From Clostridia bacterium (lineage in GTDB: Bacteria; Bacillota_A; Clostridia; Christensenellales; Aristaeellaceae): 8,751 bases of DNA. Positions 4,664 to 8,751 of the stretch are shown here, piece after piece (position 1 is the first letter of the stretch; each line of letters starts with the position of its first letter). Below the pieces are notes generated by a model. It did no database searches, had not been told where the DNA came from, and worked only from the letters and a program-made list of their open reading frames with translations. The translations under genes and the position numbers were made by a program. The stretch spans positions 1 through 8,751 of the forward strand of contig JAGBAU010000236.1 of the NCBI GenBank assembly GCA_017938785.1, written 5' to 3'.

Positions 4664-5527
4664 ATGGATATTTACGCTGAGATCACCAACCGCATCATCG
4701 CGGAACTTGAGAAGGGAATCATTCCTTGGGAGAAGCCGTGGACGGGCGTCAACACCGGCGCAATCAGCCACAGCACCGGCAGACCGTACAGCCTGATCAA
4801 TCAGCTCATGCTTGGTGAACCGGGTGAATACATCACCTTCAATCAGTGCAAGCAGGAAGGCGGCAAGGTGAAGAAGGGGAGCAAGGCAAAGATCGTCGTG
4901 TTCTGGAAGCCCATCCCGCATGAGAAGAAGGATGCAAATGGAAAGCCGGTCCTCGATGAAGACGGAAAGCCGGTTACCAGCATTGTTCCGTACCTGAAGT
5001 ACTTCCAAGTCTTCCACATCAATGATTGCGAAGGAATCAATCCTCGATATGCTGACGGAAACCCTCATAACAATATCGAACCGGATGACGCTGCGGAACT
5101 CGCCATCGAAGAATACCTTCAGCGTTCCGGTGTTACCCTGAAGCATGAGGAGGGTGATCGAGCTTACTATAGGCCCTCTGCCGACCTTGTCGTTCTTCCG
5201 CTCAGAGAACAGTTCACAAGCACGGCGGAATATTACGGCACGGCATTCCATGAGCTTACACATAGCACCGGCCATCCGAAGCGCCTTGCCCGAATCACCG
5301 GCACAGCAGCATTCGGCAGTGAGAGCTACAGCAAGGAAGAGTTGGTCGCAGAGATCGGCGCAGCAACGCTGCTCCACGAAATGGGCCTTGAGACTTCCGG
5401 CAGCTTCCGCAACAATGCGGCGTACATTCAGAGCTGGCTCAAAGCACTCAAGGACGATAAGCACCTCATCGTGAGCGCAGCAGGCCGTGCCGAGAAGGCT
5501 GTCAAGATGATCCTCGGAACCGCATGA
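4664..5527 (+). CDS. ardC: ArdC-like antirestriction protein (ssDNA-binding + zincin domain)
   Basis: 287 aa. AGGAGG at 4652-4657 lies 6 nt before the ATG at 4664, so the earlier in-frame ATG inside a hairpin (4598) is not used. N-terminal ssDNA-binding domain of ArdC type (about 1-125): the YAEITNRIIAELEKGIIPWEKPW start and the KGSKAKIVVFWKP strand are typical. C-terminal zincin-like metallopeptidase domain (about 140-285) with HELTH at 196-200 as the zinc motif and EELVAEIGA at 225-233 holding the likely third ligand. Length is normal for the family. ArdC proteins of plasmids protect incoming single-stranded DNA and can blunt type I restriction; in phages the role is less well known. It is the last gene of the P2 operon and its end is marked by a terminator hairpin. 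All metal ligands are present, so it should be active. Confidence 0.93.
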   Translation: MDIYAEITNRIIAELEKGIIPWEKPWTGVNTGAISHSTGRPYSLINQLMLGEPGEYITFNQCKQEGGKVKKGSKAKIVVFWKPIPHEKKDANGKPVLDEDGKPVTSIVPYLKYFQVFHINDCEGINPRYADGNPHNNIEPDDAAELAIEEYLQRSGVTLKHEEGDRAYYRPSADLVVLPLREQFTSTAEYYGTAFHELTHSTGHPKRLARITGTAAFGSESYSKEELVAEIGAATLLHEMGLETSGSFRNNAAYIQSWLKALKDDKHLIVSAAGRAEKAVKMILGTA

Positions 5528-5530
5528 ATC

Positions 5531-5570
5531 ACAAGCATCCTCGACAAAACAATCGAGGATGCTTGTTTAA
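5531..5570 (+). terminator. Terminator hairpin after ardC
   Basis: ACAAGCATCCTCGA (5531-5544) and TCGAGGATGCTTGT (5553-5566), a 14-bp perfect stem with an 8-nt loop, 3 nt after the ardC stop, followed by only a short TTAA. The stem is strong but the T-run is weak. Confidence 0.75.
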
Positions 5571-5700
5571 CAAGTTTAACCACGCCCAGCAGCCCGCCAA
5601 ATACCTAGCGCGGGGAAATTGTAGGCCACAGAGAAAAACACGCAGAATCGGCCTTTACGGGCCTCAAAATACGATACACTGTTTTTTGTTCGAAATCGCG

Positions 5701-5742
5701 TTTTACCACAGAAACCACGCAATTTACCACAGGTATACCACG
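5701..5742. repeat. Left arm-type repeats (TTTACCACA-like, four copies)
   Basis: ACCAC occurs at 5705, 5714, 5726 and 5737, with TTTACCACA at 5702-5710 and 5723-5731 and looser copies GAAACCACG and TATACCACG between and after. Steps of 9, 12 and 11 bp put them on about one face of the helix. Same motif and orientation as the right-hand pair at 6073-6090. Tyrosine integrases with an N-terminal arm-binding domain use such short direct repeats. Confidence 0.6.
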
Positions 5743-5747
5743 TACGG

Positions 5748-5782
5748 AAAACGAGAAAAACGAGAAAAACGAGAAAAACGAG
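5748..5782. repeat. AAAAACGAG tandem repeats (four units)
   Basis: One 8-bp and three 9-bp units, AAAACGAG then AAAAACGAG x3, head to tail. A-tracts every 9 bp suggest intrinsic bending. They sit 6 bp after the left arm repeats. Confidence 0.85.
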
Positions 5783-5880
5783 ATCGCCCCGAGAGTGGGT
5801 TGTCAATGGGACTGGCACAATAATTGTGAGTATTGCACAGAAAAATGGGTAATTTGATTCTGAAAATAGGTTGATTTGAA

Positions 5881-5914
5881 CAAACAAAAAACCGTTCGGA
5901 TAATCCGATCGGTT
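5881..5914 (-). terminator. Minus-strand terminator behind the tRNA-Pro 3' end
   Basis: ACCGTTCGGA (5891-5900), TAA loop, TCCGATCGGT (5904-5913), nine pairs with one T-T mismatch; on the minus strand it runs into TTTTTGTTTG. It lies 9 nt after the CCA end and would end the rebuilt tRNA transcript after integration. Confidence 0.82.
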
Positions 5915-5922
5915 CTGTTTTC

Positions 5923-5967
5923 TGGTCGAGGTGACAGGATTTGAACCTGCGACCTTTTGGTCCCGAA
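5923..5967 (-). other. attP: attP core: 3' half of a tRNA-Pro gene
   Basis: Read on the minus strand from 5967 to 5923: anticodon loop TTCGGGA, CCAAA stem strand, AGGTC variable loop, T-arm GCAGG TTCAAAT CCTGT, acceptor strand CACCTCG, then A and an encoded CCA. G72/A73 and the AGGTCG segment are typical of tRNA-Pro. The 5' half is absent: the bases before the loop (AACGT) do not pair with CCAAA, so homology ends in or near the anticodon loop, the usual crossover place of integrases that target tRNA genes. The anticodon reads CGG here, but the identical block may begin only at GGGACC, so the host anticodon could also be TGG. Confidence 0.85.
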
Positions 5968-5981
5968 ACGTTACCCCAACA

Positions 5982-6025
5982 CTGCATTTTATGCAGGTTT
6001 TCGGTGCATAATTGACATAAAACCT
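5982..6025. repeat. Two dyads beside the attP core
   Basis: CTGCAT TTT ATGCAG (5982-5996) and, overlapping it, AGGTTTT (5995-6001) with AAAACCT (6019-6025). Possible excisionase or host-factor sites; no family pattern recognised. Confidence 0.4.
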
Positions 6026-6070
6026 CGGAAAATACAGAAAATTCAGCGGTTAACTAATAAAGTTTATTAA

Positions 6071-6090
6071 ATACCACATCTTTTACCACA
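6071..6090. repeat. Right arm-type repeats (two ACCACA copies)
   Basis: ATACCACAT (6071-6079) and TTTACCACA (6082-6090), 12 bp apart and in the same orientation as the left cluster. The second overlaps the last codons of the integrase gene (Trp and stop). Confidence 0.6.
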
Positions 6091-7339
6091 TTTCCGGGAA
6101 GTCGGGCTTGTTTTCTGGCGCTGGGAGCCCCATCGAAAACACGCTCCGAACGCGATCATCGAGCCAGCTGTCGAGGTACTGTACCATCTGGTTCCTTGAC
6201 GCGGCCTCGCGTTCCCTTGACAGATGGGTGTACAGGTCAAGCGTGATCTTGATATCGGCATGACCGAGGAAATACTGCGCGGCCTTCACCGGCACACCGG
6301 CGTCATAGAGCGCAGTTGCGTATGTGTGTCTGAGGTCGTGATACGTGAACTTGAATTCCTTCCGGGGTGTATCCGGGGGGTAATTTTTTTTGCGCTCCCG
6401 CTCCTCGTAGTCTTTGCGGCGGCCTTGGGCGCTGGCTGGCTCGCCGTTCAGGATTCGCTCAAGCACGCGGCAGAACGACTCAAGGCCGCGAGAGGCAGAG
6501 CTCTCGGACAGAACCGTTCCCTTCGCAGACTTGCAGACGTACCCCTCGCGCTTTTCAATGGGGACTGTGTTCAGCGCATCGTACAGTGCCTGACATATTG
6601 GCAGCGTTCGCAGACCGGCGTCCGTCTTTGCCCGCTGCTCGATGATGACCTGATTCGTTTTCACGATTGCGACCTGCCGCACTGAAAGCGTACGGGCGAC
6701 CATATCCACGGCAGACCATTCCAGCGCGATCAGTTCGCCGCGGCGCAGGCCGCATAGCAGCATAATCATCACAGCGAGGCCCATGCGCGCAGCAGGCGTG
6801 TCCCAGTTCGCAAGGATCAGCTCGACCTCCCAGCGCTCAAGCGCGCGGTGCGAACCCTTGACGGAGTTCGGGACGATCAGGTCTTCCGCTGGGCTATCCT
6901 TGATGAGCTTGTTTTTGACTGCACGCTTGAAGACGCGCTTGATTGCCTGATGGTATTTGTCGACAGTCGAAAAGGACATGCCGCCGACCTTGTTCAAGGC
7001 CCGCTGAAGATCAGCTTCCGTCACGTCAACGACCTTCATGCGGCCGATCTCGTTCACCAGCCGCTTATAGGGCGCGGCGTCGTTTTCCAAGTAAGCCTCG
7101 TTTACGCGGGTGCGGTACGTCGTCAGGAACATATCGACCCATTGCCGGACGGTGATATTGGGATCCATCTTCAACCCGTCCTGAATACGCCGCTTGTATT
7201 CGTCTCGCTTTTTCTCGGCCTCAGCGCGGGTGTGGCCGTAGAAGTATTTCCGGTCAGGCCTGCCATCTTGCTTGTAGCCGATCTGGAGCGAAACCTGAAT
7301 CAGGCCGTCAGGCCGTTCGCCCTTGCGTTTTCTCGCCAT
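6083..7339 (-). CDS. int: Phage tyrosine integrase
   Basis: 418 aa from the ATG at 7339, chosen over the longer open frame because GAAGTGAGGTG lies just ahead and the ATG overlaps the upstream stop (TAATG). It joins phage and host DNA at attP/attB. Domains: N-terminal AP2-like arm-binding domain (about 10-52), SAM-like core-binding domain (about 60-150), catalytic domain (about 165-400). All active-site residues are seen: R199 in CGLRRGE, K238 in RAKTDAG, H334 and R337 in HDLRH, H360 in LGHAD, and the nucleophile Y370 in LDLYTH. A charged insert (about 298-328) precedes HDLRH. The gene ends next to attP, and the last codons lie in an arm-type repeat. Length and residues are normal, so it should be active. 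It lies in an operon with the zinc-ribbon gene. Confidence 0.97.
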   Translation of the reverse strand: MARKRKGERPDGLIQVSLQIGYKQDGRPDRKYFYGHTRAEAEKKRDEYKRRIQDGLKMDPNITVRQWVDMFLTTYRTRVNEAYLENDAAPYKRLVNEIGRMKVVDVTEADLQRALNKVGGMSFSTVDKYHQAIKRVFKRAVKNKLIKDSPAEDLIVPNSVKGSHRALERWEVELILANWDTPAARMGLAVMIMLLCGLRRGELIALEWSAVDMVARTLSVRQVAIVKTNQVIIEQRAKTDAGLRTLPICQALYDALNTVPIEKREGYVCKSAKGTVLSESSASRGLESFCRVLERILNGEPASAQGRRKDYEERERKKNYPPDTPRKEFKFTYHDLRHTYATALYDAGVPVKAAQYFLGHADIKITLDLYTHLSREREAASRNQMVQYLDSWLDDRVRSVFSMGLPAPENKPDFPEMW

Positions 7340-7779
7340 TACGCGCACCTCACTTCGTACGCCCCTCCGCAGGGTACCAGCTTGATTCCCGTGTATGATT
7401 GCAACAGCCATTCCACGACGAACTGGTCAAACTCCGGCATAAGGGCCTGCTTGAACTGTTCCAACGGCATCGGGCCGTCCGTCAGCAGTTCCACAGCAGC
7501 GGCAGCGCATTTCTGCCGCCATTCCAGATTTGCGGCGGATAACACCATTTCGGCGGCAGAGATTTCGCTGGCAGCAGCAGCGGCCTCAAGGATGCTCAAA
7601 GCGCGATCCCACGCACCGGAGGCCATCAGTTGCTCAGACTCCGCCAAACGGTCCTCAAGGCTCGTCTCGAACAGCACGCAGAAATACCCGATGGCGCCAC
7701 ACTTCGGGCAAGGCAGCTCCGCCACAGCTCGCGACAGTGGAACATCCGTTCGGCAGTTGCAACACCATGCCATATCCAT
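7339..7779 (-). CDS. Zinc-ribbon protein coupled to the integrase, unknown function
   Basis: 146 aa from the ATG at 7779, with AAGTGGTGA as RBS; a GTG start at 7791 would add four residues. The N-terminus holds a four-Cys zinc ribbon, CX2C (6-9) and CX2C (24-27) with 14 residues between. The rest is mostly helical, with an Ala-rich stretch (LSILEAAAAASEISAAEMVLSAA, about 62-84) and a C-terminal part that looks like a small winged-helix fold (LEQFKQALMPEFDQFVVEWLLQSY). Its stop overlaps the int start (TAATG), so the two are made together. A DNA-binding or recombination-control role, for example as an integrase partner or a regulator of the repeat array directly upstream, is inferred from this place only. 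Confidence 0.82.
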   Translation of the reverse strand: MDMAWCCNCRTDVPLSRAVAELPCPKCGAIGYFCVLFETSLEDRLAESEQLMASGAWDRALSILEAAAAASEISAAEMVLSAANLEWRQKCAAAAVELLTDGPMPLEQFKQALMPEFDQFVVEWLLQSYTGIKLVPCGGAYEVRCA

Positions 7780-7796
7780 TCCCGTCACCACTTTCT

Positions 7797-7802
7797 TTTA
7801 TA
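7797..7802 (-). promoter_or_regulatory. Possible -10 box of the zinc-ribbon/int operon
   Basis: Minus-strand TATAAA, about 18 nt before the ATG at 7779. No recognisable -35 box lies 17 bp upstream, where the phased repeats stand, so the promoter may need an activator bound there. Confidence 0.35.
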
Positions 7803-7804
7803 CA

Positions 7805-7906
7805 TGTACCCGGGTACATATAGGGTACACACCGGGTACATCTAGGGTACAAATAGGGGACAACCCGGGTTCAACCGGTTACACATGGTTATGAACCCCG
7901 GTTACA
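7805..7906. repeat. Array of about nine phased GGGTACA-type repeats
   Basis: GGGTACA at 7812, 7823, 7834 and 7845, then GGGGACA at 7856 and GGGTTCA at 7867, all exactly 11 bp apart, followed by looser GGTTACA-type copies at 7877, 7887 and 7900. The unit nearest the gene is one half of a perfect palindrome, TGTACCC GGGTACA (7805-7818). The 11-bp step puts all units on one face of the helix. The array fills the region before the zinc-ribbon/int operon and after the repressor genes. It is too short-spaced for a CRISPR; it resembles iterons or a cooperative operator. Confidence 0.9.
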
Positions 7907-7919
7907 CCCCCCCCATAAT

Positions 7920-7977
7920 ATAACATAACATAACATAATAAGCTGCTGGAGCAGCTTATTACGCGTGCGCGCGCGCG
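7920..7977. repeat. ATAAC repeats, 12-bp palindrome and alternating CG tract
   Basis: ATAAC three times in a row (7920-7934), then a perfect inverted repeat TAATAAGCTGCT / AGCAGCTTATTA (7936-7947, 7950-7961) with a 2-bp centre, then 17 bp of strictly alternating purine and pyrimidine (7961-7977), mostly CG. The order looks like an unwinding or structure-prone site. Confidence 0.75.
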
Positions 7978-7979
7978 AA

Positions 7980-8007
7980 GGGTGACCGTCACGCATGACA
8001 GTCACCC
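7980..8007 (-). repeat. Hairpin at the repressor 3' end
   Basis: GGGTGACCGTCA (7980-7991) and TGACAGTCACCC (7996-8007), 11 of 12 pairs, 4-nt loop. It overlaps the last codons and the stop of the repressor gene. There is no T-run, so termination here would be weak. Confidence 0.6.
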
Positions 8008-8396
8008 TCATGCGCTTCCGCGCAGCCCTCTTCCTCCTCCGCCTGCACCGATTCGGATTCTACCCTTCGGGCTTCGGCCAGCGCAGCAGCCATCGCGACA
8101 ACCACGCCCTCACGGTCGAGCTTCCGCAGGGTATCGACGTAGAAGCGCTCGTCCTCGGAGACGGCCATGTAGCCTTCGGGGATTTCGTTTGCGTGATGAT
8201 CTTCACCGGACAGCAGGTAGGCCGGAGTCACGCCGGTGATTTCGCAGATTGGCATAACGAATTGCGCCGGAAAATCAATGCCGCGATTGAACCACGATTG
8301 CACAGTGGTCGGGGCGAGTCCCAAATGCCGGGACAGCTGCGCGCGGTTTATCTTCTTCGCCCTCATGATTTCTCCAAGACGTTCGACGATGTTCAT
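7989..8396 (-). CDS. XRE-family (Cro/CI) repressor, second of a tandem pair
   Basis: 135 aa. The ATG at 8396 overlaps the stop of the upstream repressor by 4 bases (ATGA), so both are translated together. HTH domain of Cro/CI type at about residues 3-62: IVERLGEIMRAKKINRAQLSRHLGLAPTTVQSW is the helix-turn-helix and the PAYLLSGED part closes the domain. The C-terminal part is acidic and helical (AEEEEGC) and carries no LexA-like peptidase motif, so it would not be cleaved by the SOS route. The role is probably control of lysogeny, on the operators of this phage. It is clearly a paralogue of its neighbour (shared pattern of helix 2, turn, QxW, then a P..L..GE end). Confidence 0.92.
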   Translation of the reverse strand: MNIVERLGEIMRAKKINRAQLSRHLGLAPTTVQSWFNRGIDFPAQFVMPICEITGVTPAYLLSGEDHHANEIPEGYMAVSEDERFYVDTLRKLDREGVVVAMAAALAEARRVESESVQAEEEEGCAEAHEGDCHA

Positions 8397-8751
8397 GCGT
8401 CAATACCTCCGTTCCGTTCGCGCACACGGCGCAGTTCTTCGATCAGCTTTGCCCTCATGACGATCTGACCTTCTTCGTCGAGCTGCCGGAACCCCTCCAG
8501 CAGACCGCATTCGACATCGTTCATAGCTTCCGAACCGGCAGTGGCTTTTGCTACTGCCGGTTCTTCTTCTCCGGTAAGCAGGAATAGCGGCGAGACACCG
8601 AACAATTCACTCAGCGGCAGGATGTACTCAGCGGAGAAAGGCCTGTTTTTTGCCAACCACTTTTGCACGGTTCCCTGAGTGACGCCGATGCAGGTTGCAA
8701 TGTCTCTCTGACTAAAATTTTTATCTTTCGATAATTCAAGGACTCGTTCTG
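8393..8751 (-). CDS. XRE-family repressor, first of a tandem pair (5' end missing)
   Basis: The reading frame runs off the right edge, so the first few residues are outside; the GTG near 8668 lies inside the HTH and is not the start. The visible part (119 aa) opens with ERVLELSKDKNFSQRDIATC and continues IGVTQGTVQKWLAKNRPFSAEYILPLSELFGVSPLFLLTGEE, a complete Cro/CI-type HTH domain. An acidic linker and a C-terminal helical part (EGFRQLDEEGQIVMRAKLIEELRRVRERNGG) follow and probably serve to form dimers. There is no peptidase domain. It overlaps the next repressor by 4 bases. The promoter and operators lie to the right of the window, so its control cannot be seen. Confidence 0.92.
   Translation of the reverse strand, partial: ERVLELSKDKNFSQRDIATCIGVTQGTVQKWLAKNRPFSAEYILPLSELFGVSPLFLLTGEEEPAVAKATAGSEAMNDVECGLLEGFRQLDEEGQIVMRAKLIEELRRVRERNGGIDA

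Larger units (their letters stand above)
5528..6082. other. Gene-free attachment region
   Basis: About 550 bp with no credible gene. It holds, in order: the ardC terminator; a CTTGTT T AACAAG dyad (5562-5574); a plain stretch (5575-5700) in which I see nothing firm; a cluster of ACCAC repeats (5701-5742); four AAAACGAG repeats (5748-5782); the tRNA-like terminator (5881-5914); the tRNA-Pro core (5923-5967); two dyads, CTGCAT/ATGCAG (5982-5996) and AGGTTTT/AAAACCT (5995-6025); and AT-rich DNA up to two more ACCACA repeats at the integrase end. Confidence 0.75.

Noticed and set aside
4442..5464. Long minus-strand open frame (340 codons)
   Set aside because: It is the antisense of ardC, whose product has clear domains and a zinc motif; the minus-strand product has no recognisable pattern and no RBS.
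5524..5823. 99-codon plus-strand frame starting in the ardC stop
   Set aside because: It runs through the terminator hairpin, the arm repeats and the tandem A-tract repeats, giving a low-complexity KRE-rich end; no RBS of its own.
5923..6027. Complete tRNA gene, with CGAGGT at 6027-6022 as the 5' acceptor strand
   Set aside because: Six bases can pair with the acceptor 3' strand, but the distance is about 100 nt, there is no D-arm, and the anticodon stem does not pair. The match is probably chance.
6848..7894. Plus-strand open frame of 348 codons
   Set aside because: Antisense of the integrase and zinc-ribbon genes and of the repeat array; no RBS, no recognisable product.
7805..7906. CRISPR array
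   Set aside because: Units of 7 bp at an 11-bp step leave spacers of 4 bp; no cas genes in the window.
1..8751. Insertion sequence, retroelement or diversity-generating element
   Set aside because: No transposase or reverse transcriptase frame and no paired variable/template repeats were seen.

Overview
The window reads as the lysis-to-lysogeny segment of a temperate phage of a low-to-mid GC Gram-positive host, most likely a gut-type Clostridia (Bacillota). The grounds are strong AGGAGG-type ribosome binding sites, TTGACA/TATAAT promoters with 17-bp spacers, a CHAP/PG-binding/SH3 endolysin, a Hol44-like holin, small accessory proteins in the style of Clostridia mobile elements, and a tyrosine integrase next to the 3' half of a tRNA-Pro gene. 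The host assignment is an inference; no taxonomic marker gene is present.

Layout. Positions 1-1588, plus strand: lysis cassette, made of the 3' part of an endolysin, a membrane-anchored coiled-coil protein, a holin, then a strong Rho-independent terminator. Positions 1589-5570, plus strand: the lysogenic-conversion ('moron') region. It has two cassettes that start with nearly the same promoter plus upstream palindrome (at about 1619-1690 and 3032-3105). The first cassette holds a 58-aa ORF and two unknown proteins, and a probable minus-strand small RNA is inserted in it. A small HTH protein with its own promoter and a large inverted repeat follows. The second cassette holds six small unknown proteins ending in an ArdC-like antirestriction protein, then a terminator hairpin. 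Positions 5571-6092: the attachment site, a 45-bp tRNA-Pro 3' half flanked on both sides by short TTTACCACA-type repeats that look like integrase arm sites. Positions 6083-8751, minus strand: integrase, a zinc-ribbon protein translationally coupled to it, a control region with about nine helically phased GGGTACA-type repeats, and two tandem overlapping XRE repressors, the second running off the right edge.

How it fits together. The order lysis - conversion genes - attP - integrase - repressor is the classic order of the free (circular) form of Gram-positive temperate phages. Arm-like repeats on both sides of the tRNA core fit a joined attP better than a host/prophage junction. The repressors and integrase would set up and maintain lysogeny. 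The conversion cassettes carry their own promoters, so they could be expressed in the lysogen, with ArdC suggesting a role against host or rival DNA defences. The least explained parts are the phased repeat array with the zinc-ribbon gene, the duplicated promoter/palindrome module, the minus-strand small RNA, and the run of unknown small proteins in front of ardC.
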